Shown here: positions 8,648 through 17,687 of the stretch, piece by piece
Numbering within the stretch: the first letter of the stretch is position 1
Layout: each line of letters starts with the position of its first letter
Assembly (NCBI RefSeq): GCF_963678225.1
Contig: NZ_OY782763.1
Location: 1-64,000 of the forward strand
Origin: an uncultured Cohaesibacter sp.
Lineage (GTDB): Bacteria; Pseudomonadota; Alphaproteobacteria; Rhizobiales; Cohaesibacteraceae
DNA: 64,000 nucleotides
Direction: 5' to 3'
Notes under the pieces: generated by a model
Database searches by the model: none
What the model was told of the DNA's origin: nothing
What the model saw: only the letters and a program-made list of their open reading frames with translations
Made by a program: the position numbers and the translations under genes

Positions 8648-9316
8648 ATGAAGAGCCGCAGCTTTGCCGTCATTGGTCTTGGCACATTTGGCAGCACGGT
8701 CGCCAGCGAGTTGGCCAATTTTGGCAATCATGTGCTGGGCATCGATGTGAACGAACAGAATGTGGCCCGTCTGGCAGATACGCTGAGTGAAGCTATCATT
8801 GCAGATGGCAAGGATGAGGCTGCTCTAAAGGAAGCCGGACTGGCGGACTATGATGTGGCGATCATTGCCATCGGTGAAGATCTGGAAGCCAATATCCTGT
8901 GCACCATGAATATCAAGTTGCTTGGCGTTGAAACCATATGGGTGAAGGCTCTCAACAAGACCCACCACAGAATTCTCTCGCGCCTAGGCGCAGACCGCGT
9001 CATTCTGCCAGAACAAGAGGTTGGTCAACATATTGCACAAATGCTCCACAATCCGCAGGTGCGTGATTATGTCAGCCTTGGCAACGGTTTCCATGTGGTT
9101 GACTTCAAGGTGCCTGAAGTGCTGGAGGGCAAATCCTTATCCGATCCAGATTGGTTTACCCACGGAGAGCTGCGTGTGCTTGGGTTTATGCGGGAAAGCC
9201 AATATTTTTCCGGTGAGGATCAACAGGCAACCCTCAAAGAGGGTGATAAACTGCTTTTGCTAGGCAAGCGAGCCGATTTGAGACAGTTTGGAGACACTCT
9301 GCGCAGCCGGAGTTAA
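8648..9316 (+). CDS. ktrA: Ktr potassium uptake system, cytosolic RCK subunit
   Basis: 222 residues, the standard KtrA length. The N-terminal RCK domain has the dinucleotide motif GLGTFG (10-15) and the acidic end of strand 2 (GIDVNE). The C-terminal RCK_C domain covers about 135-215 (LEGKSLSDPDW, LKEGDKLLLLGKRADL). It forms the ring that gates KtrB in response to ATP/ADP or NAD(H). The frame is open from a TTG at 8633, but ATG 8648 has a GAGG site at proper distance and starts the Rossmann fold correctly. ktrB follows five bases after the stop. Confidence 0.92.
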   Translation: MKSRSFAVIGLGTFGSTVASELANFGNHVLGIDVNEQNVARLADTLSEAIIADGKDEAALKEAGLADYDVAIIAIGEDLEANILCTMNIKLLGVETIWVKALNKTHHRILSRLGADRVILPEQEVGQHIAQMLHNPQVRDYVSLGNGFHVVDFKVPEVLEGKSLSDPDWFTHGELRVLGFMRESQYFSGEDQQATLKEGDKLLLLGKRADLRQFGDTLRSRS

Positions 9317-9321
9317 AGACC

Positions 9322-10656
9322 ATGGTCGTATCGCACGCCAAACGCAAAGCGACGCAATTGCCGCCACCATTGGTGCTTGTCTTGCTTTATGGCTCCCTTA
9401 TTTTGGCTGGAACCATCGGGCTCAAGCTGCCCATCTCTACGTTTGCGCCCATTGGCTGGTCTGACGCCATATTCACCGCCACATCAGCCGTCACCGTCAC
9501 AGGCCTTGCTGTTCTCGATACGGGCAAAGACTTCACGCTCTACGGCCAGATCATAATCTGCGTCATGATCCAGCTTGGCGGATTGGGCTTGATGACGTTT
9601 GCCGTCCTCATCCTTTCCATGCTCGGCCTTCCCATCGGTTTTTCCAATCGCATCTATTTGCGAGAAGACCTCAATCAAACTTCGGCAACTGATCTCATGG
9701 CCCTGACAAAGGTCATCATACGGATAGTGCTTCTGTGTGAACTGATCGGCGCCAGTGTCCTCTCCATCGTCTTCATTCCTGATCTGGGCATAGCGCAAGG
9801 TGTGTGGAGTGCGGTGTTCCACTCGGTTTCCGCCTTCAACAATGCCGGTTTCTCGCTCTATTCGGATAGCCTCAGCCAATGGGCGGGAAATCCGCTGTTG
9901 AATGTGACGATCATCCTGCTCTTTGTGATTGGCGGACTGGGTTTTACGGTTATTGCGGATGTCTGGCAACTGCGCTCATGGCGCAAATACTCGCTGCATA
10001 CCAAGCTGATGCTCTTTGGCACTGCTATTCTGCTCGTATTCTCAACTCTGGCATTCACCTTGATGGAGTGGAACAATCCCGAGACACTGGGTGGAATGAA
10101 TTGGGGAACCAAGCTTGTTGTCAGTCTGTTTCAGGCGGCAACCCCTAGAACTGCGGGCTTTAACACCGTCGACATGGCCTCCCTTAATGACAGCACCACT
10201 CTGATGTTTATGATCCTGATGGTGATAGGCTCCGGCAGTACGTCCACCGGGGGAGGGATCAAGGTTACGACTTTCATCGTGCTCTTGTTGGCTACCATCG
10301 CCTTCTTCAAGCGCCAAACAGCCATCGACATTTTCGGGCGCAGGCTTGGCGCTGATCAAATCATGAAGGTCTTGGCGTTGGCGATGGTTTCACTCGCCCT
10401 GATTATATCGGGCATGTTCGTAATGCTTGTGTTCCATGAAGGGGATTTTCTGGATATCGCCTTTGAAACCGTGTCAGCATTTGGAACAGTTGGGCTGTCC
10501 AGAGGTATTACCGGCGATCTCGACCAGATCGGCCGCACCATCATCATGTTTATCATGTTTGTTGGGCGCGTTGGCCCTCTAACGATCGGGTTCGTGCTTG
10601 CGACCCAAAAGTCAAAACGAATTTCCTACCCATCCGGCACTGTTTATCTGGGATAG
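9322..10656 (+). CDS. ktrB: Ktr/Trk potassium transporter, membrane subunit
   Basis: 444 residues with four M1-P-M2 repeats. The four selectivity-filter regions can be read as TSAVTVTGLA, FNNAGFS, TPRTAGFN and AFGTVGLS, each carrying the conserved glycine that lines the K+ pore. The length and the direct coupling to ktrA fit KtrB more than the longer TrkH. A GGAG site sits 9 bases before the ATG. With choXWV just upstream this is an osmoadaptation block of K+ uptake and choline uptake. It converges with the tandem receiver gene with no clear terminator in the 61 bases between. Confidence 0.92.
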   Translation: MVVSHAKRKATQLPPPLVLVLLYGSLILAGTIGLKLPISTFAPIGWSDAIFTATSAVTVTGLAVLDTGKDFTLYGQIIICVMIQLGGLGLMTFAVLILSMLGLPIGFSNRIYLREDLNQTSATDLMALTKVIIRIVLLCELIGASVLSIVFIPDLGIAQGVWSAVFHSVSAFNNAGFSLYSDSLSQWAGNPLLNVTIILLFVIGGLGFTVIADVWQLRSWRKYSLHTKLMLFGTAILLVFSTLAFTLMEWNNPETLGGMNWGTKLVVSLFQAATPRTAGFNTVDMASLNDSTTLMFMILMVIGSGSTSTGGGIKVTTFIVLLLATIAFFKRQTAIDIFGRRLGADQIMKVLALAMVSLALIISGMFVMLVFHEGDFLDIAFETVSAFGTVGLSRGITGDLDQIGRTIIMFIMFVGRVGPLTIGFVLATQKSKRISYPSGTVYLG

Positions 10657-10717
10657 CAAACGCCTATTGATAGAATGGGCGCATTCGGTTCGTATCATCA
10701 GCAACGAATATGATAGT

Positions 10718-11587
10718 TTATATGAAGACCTGATTGCTATTCACTGGCCTCTCAAGGAAGGTAAACATGGGTCTCGTCTTGCCAAATTTGGGCGTATCAA
10801 GATCGAGCCTTTTATGCATGATGCTATCGATATCTGCTGCCGTGAAAGGCTTTTTCAGGAAACCGGTGATGCCAACAAAAGCGGCGGAGCGCTCCAGATG
10901 GTCGGTGTCACTCGTCGACATCATATAGATGCCAATGCGCTCTGATACACTGCGGATCATGCCCGCGAGTTCTAAGCCGTCGACATCCGGCATATGAAAA
11001 TCTGTCAGAATAATGTTGGGGCGCTCGGCGACAATTGCCTGCAGCGCTGTACGAGCACTATCTGCTTCAATAACATCAAAGCCGAACCGGCTTTTCCCGA
11101 GGATCTTCTTTGTCAGTTTCCGCATCGTAGCAGAATCATCGACAACAAGAATGCGGTAGGTTTGCGTCATGACAATATAGGTCATGAACACATCGGCAGC
11201 ATCCTGCGCTTTAAAGGGCTTCTGCATAAAGTGATAAGCGCCAAATTCCTTCAGAACGGCTTCAGACTTTTCATCCATTCGTCCAGAGATGGCAATAGTC
11301 AGGCACTCTTTAGAAACCGTATTCGGCAACTCGGAAACAAGCTGCGGACCGGTCAGACCCGGCATATGGATATCGATAAATGCGACATCGATCTTTTTCG
11401 ACTTCAGGACCTTTAGCGCCTCTGCACCGTCTGCCACAAAGGTCACATCCAGATAGTGATCATTCTTGAAAGCTAGAATGCCGCGTCGGATGACATCGCG
11501 TGTAACCGCACTATCATCGGCAACAAGCACCCGAAGCATCTTATGAAGAACATGGGGTTCTTGCTGAACCTTTTTCGGAGAAATCAT
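10718..11587 (-). CDS. Stand-alone protein of two response-regulator receiver domains
   Basis: 289 residues with no output domain. Receiver 1 (about 17-137) has the acidic pair Asp24-Asp25, phosphoacceptor Asp72 (FIDIHMPG), Ser101 and Lys123 (QKPF). Receiver 2 (about 144-265) has Asp150-Asp151, Asp196 (LTDFHMPD), Thr225 and Lys246 (KKPF). Both are therefore chemically complete. The protein could act as a phosphorelay intermediate or sink, or bind a partner such as a flagellar or chemotaxis component; the sequence does not decide. No kinase gene lies nearby. Met17 (MLRVLVADD) is an equally good start and would remove a 16-residue leader. Confidence 0.85.
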   Translation of the reverse strand: MISPKKVQQEPHVLHKMLRVLVADDSAVTRDVIRRGILAFKNDHYLDVTFVADGAEALKVLKSKKIDVAFIDIHMPGLTGPQLVSELPNTVSKECLTIAISGRMDEKSEAVLKEFGAYHFMQKPFKAQDAADVFMTYIVMTQTYRILVVDDSATMRKLTKKILGKSRFGFDVIEADSARTALQAIVAERPNIILTDFHMPDVDGLELAGMIRSVSERIGIYMMSTSDTDHLERSAAFVGITGFLKKPFTAADIDSIMHKRLDLDTPKFGKTRPMFTFLERPVNSNQVFI

Positions 11588-12124
11588 ATCATTTCGCTCT
11601 AGCGCAAAAAATAATTGTAAATAGGAAGGGCCAAAAGATTGGCTGAGTGCTTTTTGACATAGAAAACAAAAATTACTATTTCATGACCACAATAGGTCCG
11701 GTTTCGTTAAAAAGATCATACCACACCCCACTAGGTTTTGATCTGCGCAAACAAAATAGACACAACATTTAGTACAAGACATTGAATTTCAAATGTATTT
11801 TTAGAAAGGGAAATCCGAGCAGTTACAGATCAGACCACTATCGAGTGCGAAATAAATTTATACATCTCCGTACATATTTACGATTTTCAATCGCATATTT
11901 CTCTCTATTTTCCATACTCGGCAAGGATCACAGCCTCATTTGCCGGAGCGTGAGAGCGTCTTGCATGCAAAATACCCAAATGATGAGATAGAGGGATGCA
12001 TGTCATGCCAAGCTTTTTCATCCAGAATGGGCAAGAGCTCTGTCCAACCCATTCGGAATCCGCTAAACAACAATCACTAGTCCCATTTGTTCGCTGGAGC
12101 TGAATAGCATTCTAGGAGACATTC
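11588..12124. other. Intergenic region, 537 bases, no gene recognised
   Basis: AT-rich, between the divergent tandem-receiver and GT39 genes. Short frames here (for example 11782-11991) have no ribosome site or recognisable content. Promoters for both neighbours must lie here, but I could not assign convincing boxes. The GT39 gene has an AGGAG ribosome site (12114-12118). Confidence 0.5.
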
Positions 12125-13876
12125 ATGTCAGATTTTGGCCCATTTTCTGTCGATCCAAACAGTCCTCCCGGCTATCAGACCAAGGGGCCGCAAAAGCCCG
12201 AAATGGACTGGATCACATCCTTAAGCGATTCCATTGAGCATCATCTGTCATCGCTTTGCTCTTCGCGTACCAAGGCCTTCATAGCTCTGATGCTCTTTGC
12301 GCTCGTTTGTTTTCTGCCCGGCTTCAATTCCATTCCGCCAGTTGATCGTGATGAAGCCCGCTTCGCGCAGGCCTCAAAACAGATGATGGAAACCGGAGAC
12401 TATGTCGACATCCGCTTTCAGGATGAAACACGCTACAAAAAACCGGTCGGCATCTATTGGCTGCAAGTGGCCAGCGTCAAGGCGACGGGGCAGGACTGGG
12501 ACGCCCCGATTTGGGCCTACCGCATCCCGTCACTTGTCGGAGCCTTGCTCAGCGTCGGCTTGACCTTCCTTGTCGGCATGCGCATGGGATCGGTGCGCAG
12601 CGGCTTTCTCGCCGGCCTGGGTATGGCCGCAGCCATATTGCTGGGAGTCGAAGCGCGGCTGGCCAAAACGGACGCCATGCTGCTCGCCACAATTCTGGCC
12701 GTGCAGTGGCTCCTTTGGGAGATGTATGATCTGCGGAGTGGCTTGAGCAAAGGGAAGGGCGCCTTGCTCTGGATCGCTATTGCCTTCGGTGTTTTGATCA
12801 AAGGGCCGATTATCCTGATGGTCAGCATCATGACCATAATCATTCTTTCCATTCGGGAGCGGTCTGTTGGTTGGCTAAAGGGTTCTGGCTGGAAATATGG
12901 CCTCCCGCTGTTCCTTGTCATCACCATTCCGTGGTTTCTGGCTATCGGCATTAAAACCGATTGGGCCTTCTACATGGATTCCATCGGCAAGGACATGATG
13001 GCCAAGGTAGCCTCGGGCAAAGAATCCCATGGCGCGCCTCCGGGCACCTATCTCGCGGCCAGCATCGGCACTTTCTGGCCTATCTCCGTCTTTTTCATTT
13101 TGTCCGTCGTCTGGATCTGGAAACAACGGGCGCAGAGGACGGTATTCTTTGCTCTGGCTTGGCTTTTGCCCACCTGGATCATTTTCGAACTCGTTCCGAC
13201 AAAGCTGCCACACTATGTGTTGCCCGCGATGCCCGCGCTTGCCATTCTTATGGCAGAAGCGCTTGAGGCCCGCGCCACCAGTTGGGCAAGCCTGTGGGGA
13301 CGTATCGTGTCCTTACTCATTCCCATTGTCGCGGTCATTCTGGGGCTGGGTGCTCCGATCGGTCTGATTTTCATTGAAGGGATCATCAACCCTGCCGCCT
13401 TCGGTCTTGGTCTGGTGGCGGCCGGTCTCGGATTGCTCAGCTATGCCGTGTTGACGCGCGGCCGCGTAATGGCTGCCTTCACACTTGCGTGCCTTACAGC
13501 GCCTGTTCTGTATCTCTCGCTGCATGGAACCATTTTCCCTCAATTGCGTTCTGTCTGGATATCAAACCAGCTGCAGGAAAGCGTCAATATGGTCAAGCCT
13601 TGCGAGAGCGTTGAAGTGGCCAGTGCGGGCTATAGCGAGCCGAGCCTTGTCTTCCTCATCGGAACAGACACATTGCTGACCAATGGCAAAGGTGCTGCCG
13701 ACTTCGTAAAGGAAGCGGGATGTCGCCTCGCAATTGTTGAACAGCAGCAACAGCCTGCATTTCTCGATGCGTTGGGGGATAGACGAGGGGACTTTGAACA
13801 AGCAGCAACCGTTGAGGGCTATAAGCTCAATGGCGGCAAATGGCAGAGTTTCGGCCTCTATCGCTACAAGATGTAA
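12125..13876 (+). CDS. GT39-family (ArnT/PMT-like) lipid-linked glycosyltransferase
   Basis: 583 residues, polytopic. After a 45-residue cytosolic leader and the first membrane segment comes VDRDEARFAQASKQMM, holding the acidic residues that are catalytic in the ArnT/PMT fold. Then RYKKPVGIYWLQ follows, the usual K-P-x-x-YW motif. About ten further hydrophobic segments precede a periplasmic C-terminal domain (about 470-583). The enzyme should move a sugar from an undecaprenyl-type phosphate donor to lipid A, core or another envelope acceptor on the periplasmic face. The PAP2, GT2 and LAB_N genes that follow on the same strand support a lipid-A or envelope-lipid modification pathway. The sugar (aminoarabinose, galacturonate, mannose) cannot be read from sequence. 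Confidence 0.85.
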   Translation: MSDFGPFSVDPNSPPGYQTKGPQKPEMDWITSLSDSIEHHLSSLCSSRTKAFIALMLFALVCFLPGFNSIPPVDRDEARFAQASKQMMETGDYVDIRFQDETRYKKPVGIYWLQVASVKATGQDWDAPIWAYRIPSLVGALLSVGLTFLVGMRMGSVRSGFLAGLGMAAAILLGVEARLAKTDAMLLATILAVQWLLWEMYDLRSGLSKGKGALLWIAIAFGVLIKGPIILMVSIMTIIILSIRERSVGWLKGSGWKYGLPLFLVITIPWFLAIGIKTDWAFYMDSIGKDMMAKVASGKESHGAPPGTYLAASIGTFWPISVFFILSVVWIWKQRAQRTVFFALAWLLPTWIIFELVPTKLPHYVLPAMPALAILMAEALEARATSWASLWGRIVSLLIPIVAVILGLGAPIGLIFIEGIINPAAFGLGLVAAGLGLLSYAVLTRGRVMAAFTLACLTAPVLYLSLHGTIFPQLRSVWISNQLQESVNMVKPCESVEVASAGYSEPSLVFLIGTDTLLTNGKGAADFVKEAGCRLAIVEQQQQPAFLDALGDRRGDFEQAATVEGYKLNGGKWQSFGLYRYKM

Positions 13877-13904
13877 GAAAAGCAAGGATTGAGACGAAAG
13901 GCAT

Positions 13905-14753
13905 ATGTCCCTGTTTACTCGTGTAAAAACCGCGCTCGTCCAGTTGAAAAGACAGTATTCTGCCTTTTCAACTCTAAGAGCCGTACGCGCTTTCCATGCC
14001 AGATCGAAACGGTATGACCCGACCATCAAGGAGCCCGATTGGGTGTTGGTTCTGGTGGTGACATTAAGCTTCATCGCTCTGGGCATGCTCTTTGTCGATG
14101 AGGCGGCTGGCTATTGGAAAGCAACGCTCTCAAAAGAAACCACCGATCTTTTCCAAAGCGTGACACGTTGGGGCAAATCTGAGAATTATCTCGTGCCATC
14201 GGGCCTCGCGGTTCTCATTACAGCATTGCTTCCATGGCAACGCCTGAGCCTTGGTGCAAAAGCCGCCCTTTGCCAGATACAATTGGCGGGGCTTTTCATC
14301 TTTATCGCTGTTGCCGGGGCTGGACTGTCGAACAATATCCTGAAAATACTCTTTGGACGCGGCAGACCCCGCTATTTCGAGGAGTTTGGTGCGCACTATT
14401 TCAATTCACCCGGATTTGCGTCCTCCTTTCAGAGCTTTCCTTCCGGACATTCAACGACGGCAGGCGCCATGGCCATTGCTCTTACGCTGTTGTTTCCGCG
14501 TCTTAAATGGCTTTGGATCGCCGCCGGGCTCTGGATCGCCTTTTCCCGCGTTGTCGTTGGCGCGCATTATCCGTCAGATATTGTTGCAGGATTTATCTAT
14601 GGAGCGGTTTTTACATGGCTCCTTGCCAAATACAGCACAAAACGCAGGCTGCTGTTTCGTGCGCAAGAGGGATTAATCAGATTGCCAAAAACCGGCGGAT
14701 TTTCCTTTGCCAAACTCATGAAAGCTCTTCACATGCTAGTGCAAAAAGCCTAA
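13905..14753 (+). CDS. PAP2-family membrane phosphatase
   Basis: 282 residues with about five to six membrane segments. The three PAP2 motifs are all present: KILFGRGRPRYF (about 148-159), PSGHSTTAGA (about 180-189) and SRVVVGAHYPSDIVAG (about 212-227, catalytic His in GAHYPSD). It should dephosphorylate a lipid phosphate at the periplasmic face. Candidates are lipid A (LpxE-like), undecaprenyl pyrophosphate or phosphatidylglycerophosphate. The place between a GT39 and a GT2 gene favours lipid A or the lipid carrier of the glycosylation step. An AAAGG site precedes the ATG. Confidence 0.85.
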   Translation: MSLFTRVKTALVQLKRQYSAFSTLRAVRAFHARSKRYDPTIKEPDWVLVLVVTLSFIALGMLFVDEAAGYWKATLSKETTDLFQSVTRWGKSENYLVPSGLAVLITALLPWQRLSLGAKAALCQIQLAGLFIFIAVAGAGLSNNILKILFGRGRPRYFEEFGAHYFNSPGFASSFQSFPSGHSTTAGAMAIALTLLFPRLKWLWIAAGLWIAFSRVVVGAHYPSDIVAGFIYGAVFTWLLAKYSTKRRLLFRAQEGLIRLPKTGGFSFAKLMKALHMLVQKA

Positions 14754-14765
14754 AGAGTGAGCAAC

Positions 14766-14782
14766 TCGGCATAAAGTGCCGA
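14766..14782 (+). other. Small hairpin between PAP2 and GT2 genes
   Basis: TCGGCA and TGCCGA form a 6-bp stem with a TAAAG loop and no T-run. It may be an mRNA processing or stability element; function is not shown. Confidence 0.3.
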
Positions 14783-14908
14783 AATGATCACCTCGCAAGG
14801 CTGAGCATCTTAAAGCTGTCGCATTCTCTGGGCTACTGATATGGCCGGATTGCATTCAGACGACGATGCAAGACTTATCGAAACCATACTCAGCGTCGGG
14901 AATGCGCC

Positions 14909-15703
14909 ATGCTATCCACCTTGCCACCGCTCAATCACACCCTAGAAGTCAGTGTGGTTATTCCATGCAAGAATGAAAGAGAGAATCTGGCTTTTCTCAT
15001 CGACGAAGTGCATGCAGCCCTTAAAGAGCGCGCATTCGAACTGATTATCGTGGATGATGGCTCGACAGACGATACAGGGCCTTTTCTGAAAGAAGCAGCG
15101 GCAACCCGCCCATGGCTGCGTCACGTGCGTCACGAAGCCTCCTGTGGGCAGTCCAACGCCGTGCGTACGGGGCTTCTGCTCGCCAAGGGGGAATTCATCG
15201 CGACTCTTGACGGTGATGGCCAGAATGATCCGGCCTTCTTCCCTCAGATGATTGACGCCCTCAAAGCAGGAGGTCCCGATCACGCTCTGGCTGCGGGGCA
15301 GCGTATGAAACGTACGGATGGCTTTGTAAAGAAGCATGGATCACGCCTTGCGAACAAGATCCGCCAGTCCATGCTCAAGGACAACACCCGCGATTCCGGT
15401 TGCGGTCTCAAGGTTATCCGCCGGCAGGTTTTTCTCAATCTGCCATTCTTTGAAGCATGGCACCGTTTTCTGCCCGCCCTTGTCGTACGCGAAGGATTGA
15501 AGGTGGTCCATATCGATGTGATCGACCGCGGACGCAGTCACGGCGTTTCCAAATATGGTATTTTCGATCGCCTGTGGGTTGGCATCATCGACCTCTTTGG
15601 TGTTCTCTGGCTGCGCAAGCGCCGTAAGAAGATTCCGGTTATCACCGAAATCGACCTCAGCCCCAACACCTCTTCAGAAGCCTCTGGCAATAATCAGCAC
15701 TAA
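14909..15703 (+). CDS. GT2-family polyprenyl-phosphate glycosyltransferase (DPM1/ArnC-like)
   Basis: 264 residues, soluble, with a GT-A fold. VSVVIPCKNERENL opens the domain, DDGSTDD (about 50-56) binds the nucleotide sugar and DGDGQND (about 105-111) is the DxD metal site. It lacks the two C-terminal membrane helices of ArnC, so it resembles dolichol-phosphate mannose synthase and the rhizobial dodecaprenyl-phosphate galacturonate synthase RgtE in layout. It would load a sugar on the polyprenyl carrier for the GT39 transferase upstream. Confidence 0.83.
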   Translation: MLSTLPPLNHTLEVSVVIPCKNERENLAFLIDEVHAALKERAFELIIVDDGSTDDTGPFLKEAAATRPWLRHVRHEASCGQSNAVRTGLLLAKGEFIATLDGDGQNDPAFFPQMIDALKAGGPDHALAAGQRMKRTDGFVKKHGSRLANKIRQSMLKDNTRDSGCGLKVIRRQVFLNLPFFEAWHRFLPALVVREGLKVVHIDVIDRGRSHGVSKYGIFDRLWVGIIDLFGVLWLRKRRKKIPVITEIDLSPNTSSEASGNNQH

Positions 15704-15736
15704 CCTTCGCGCAAGATTGCTTAGAAAGACCCTTTG

Positions 15737-16084
15737 ATGCACTCAACTTTGTGGAATGACATTCAAGTCTGGCTCAATACTGTTTTTGTCGCGCAGTGGG
15801 ACGTCTGGCTGGTCCTTGGTTTTGTGGCTCAGGCCATGTTTACGATGCGCTTTGTGGTCCAGTGGATTGCCAGTGAACGCGCCGGCAAGTCCATCATGCC
15901 CGTCGCCTTCTGGTTTTTTTCCATCGGCGGCGGCGCTCTGTTGTTCATCTATGCGCTCAAACGGGCCGATCCGGTATTTATCGTCGGGCAGGGGGCTGGC
16001 CTGCTGATCTATCTTCGCAATGTTTGGCTGATCTTCAAGGAACACAAAGCCAAGAAGTTGATGGAAAATACCCCCGTCGAATAG
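15737..16084 (+). CDS. LAB_N-domain membrane protein (lipid-A-disaccharide synthase N-terminal-like)
   Basis: 115 residues with about three membrane segments. The family stretch LGFVAQAMFTMRFVVQWIASERAGKSIMPVAFWFFSIGG is recognisable at about residues 27-65. This domain is found alone or fused to glycosyltransferases and phosphatases acting on lipid A, and it resembles small PQ-loop or EMR-type carriers. Here it ends the GT39-PAP2-GT2 gene set 33 bases after GT2, so a role in flipping or presenting the lipid-linked sugar is plausible but inferred. ATG 15737 is preferred over the TTG directly before it. A shared terminator follows. Confidence 0.8.
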   Translation: MHSTLWNDIQVWLNTVFVAQWDVWLVLGFVAQAMFTMRFVVQWIASERAGKSIMPVAFWFFSIGGGALLFIYALKRADPVFIVGQGAGLLIYLRNVWLIFKEHKAKKLMENTPVE

Positions 16085-16124
16085 CATAGAGTGCCTCCAG
16101 CCGAGAAATTCAATAGACTTACAA

Positions 16125-16151
16125 AAAGACCGGGCAGCACCCCGGTCTTTT
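16125..16151. terminator. Bidirectional terminator between the LAB_N gene and metC
   Basis: AAAGACCGGG (16125-16134) and CCCGGTCTTT (16141-16150) form a perfect 10-bp stem with loop CAGCAC. T residues follow on the plus strand and an A-run precedes it, so it can stop transcription from both convergent genes. Confidence 0.88.
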
Positions 16152-16180
16152 CATTACACAAGAAGAGATTTTGAGGGTGG

Positions 16181-17365
16181 TTACTCTCCTAGAGCCAGAG
16201 CAGCAAATCCCTTTTCCAGATCCTCTTTCAAATCAGCAACATCTTCCAGCCCGATATGCAATCTGATCAATTTGCCGGGCTCGTCCCACGAGGTTGCCGT
16301 GCGATAGCTACGCGGATCAACGTAAGTTATGAGACTCTCAAAACCACCCCAACTGAAGCCGAGCCCGAACAATTCCAGCGCATCAATAAAAGCAAAGGCC
16401 TGCTTCTGCGTGCAGTCCTTGAGCACCACGCCCATAAGCCCGCAAGCTCCCTTGAAGTCCCGTTTCCAGATGGCATGTCCCGGATCGCTTTCGAGCGCAG
16501 GATAAAGAACACGATCCACTTCAGGACGAGCCTCTAGCCACTTGGCAATCTCAAGAGCACTCTCCTGATGCTGCCTCAAACGCAGCCCCATTGTCCTTAG
16601 GCCACGCAAGGCGAGATAAACGTCATTCGGCCCCACGTGATATCCCATGGCCCCATGCACGTCTTCCAGACGCGGCCATGCTTTTTCATTGGCAGAAACC
16701 GCGCCCAGCATGACATCAGAGTGACCGACGATATACTTTGTTCCCGCCTGAATAGTCATGTCTACACCATGCGCCATGCTGTCGAAATAAAGCGGCGAAG
16801 CCCAGGTGTTGTCGAGCAGGACCAGAATATCCCGGGCATGAGCCGCTTTCACGATCGCAGGAATATCCTGCATCTCGAAAGTCTGGGAACCGGGCGCTTC
16901 AGTAAATACCGCACTGGTGTTGTCCTTGAAAAGCGTCTCGATGTCAGCGCCGAGCAGAGGGTCATAGTAATCAACCTCGACGCCCATGGGGATAAGCACC
17001 GTGTCAGCAAAATGCCGTGTCGGCTCGTAGGCGCTATCAGTAATCAAAACATGATCTCCACTCTTACAGGCAGAGAGCAACGCCAAAGAGCAGGCGGCGA
17101 GCCCGGACGGGACCAGAACAGTCCCAGCGGCGCCTTCAAGATCTGTCAAAGCATCCCGCAATGCATTGGTCGTGGGGGTCCCGCGACGCCCGTAAGAATA
17201 CTTAGCCTTGCCAGAGTAAAGTTCTTCTGTAGACTTGAAGATCACGGTCGATCCATGAATCACGGGTGGATTTACAAAACCATCATTCTCTTCCGGGTTC
17301 CGTCCGGTGGTGACTAATCTTGTGTCAGTGTGATAGTTTTTTGTGCAATTTTCATTTTTAGCCAT
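16181..17365 (-). CDS. metC: Cystathionine beta-lyase
   Basis: 394 residues, a PLP enzyme of the Cys/Met metabolism family. Tyr56 and Arg60 (KYSYGRRGTPT) bind the cofactor phosphate, Asp185 (LLDNTWASP) holds the pyridine nitrogen and Lys210 (AGTKYIVGHSD) is the Schiff-base lysine. It cleaves cystathionine to homocysteine, pyruvate and ammonia in methionine synthesis. The family cannot be split with certainty from cystathionine gamma-synthase or gamma-lyase by motif, but the GTPT and GHSDVMLG stretches match the beta-lyases. An AGGAGG ribosome site precedes the ATG. It is divergent from aapJ. Confidence 0.9.
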   Translation of the reverse strand: MAKNENCTKNYHTDTRLVTTGRNPEENDGFVNPPVIHGSTVIFKSTEELYSGKAKYSYGRRGTPTTNALRDALTDLEGAAGTVLVPSGLAACSLALLSACKSGDHVLITDSAYEPTRHFADTVLIPMGVEVDYYDPLLGADIETLFKDNTSAVFTEAPGSQTFEMQDIPAIVKAAHARDILVLLDNTWASPLYFDSMAHGVDMTIQAGTKYIVGHSDVMLGAVSANEKAWPRLEDVHGAMGYHVGPNDVYLALRGLRTMGLRLRQHQESALEIAKWLEARPEVDRVLYPALESDPGHAIWKRDFKGACGLMGVVLKDCTQKQAFAFIDALELFGLGFSWGGFESLITYVDPRSYRTATSWDEPGKLIRLHIGLEDVADLKEDLEKGFAALALGE

Positions 17366-17687
17366 TTTTATTTGGCCCTCCTAACACCGTTAGCCCGTTT
17401 GAAGTTCAGCATTTTTAACTGCTTAAACAACAAAAAAGAACAGATAGTTTCAGTTTTACGACATCCGTGCACAATTTTCGTGCGAAATTTGTCTTATTGT
17501 CCGCATGTCTGCATTTTGCCTCTTGACCCAAGTGCAATAATTTTCTGAGATACCCCCTGTCAAACGGAATATTTAACGCTTGGCCAACAAAAACGACAGG
17601 GGCAAGGGCTGCTCATGCAATCCATTGCTATCTGAAACTTATCAAGACAATCCTATTCTTATTTGGGCAACAAACGAAGGCTGCAAA
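17366..17687. other. metC-aapJ divergent intergenic region
   Basis: 322 bases of AT-rich DNA holding the promoters for both genes. The best aapJ candidate is TTGACC (17523-17528) with a weak -10 TGAGAT 17 bases on; I do not trust it enough to call. The frame open upstream of aapJ from 17580 is non-coding by content. Confidence 0.45.

Noticed and set aside
17523-17551. Possible aapJ promoter TTGACC-17-TGAGAT
   Set aside because: The -10 box is too poor to call a promoter by eye.
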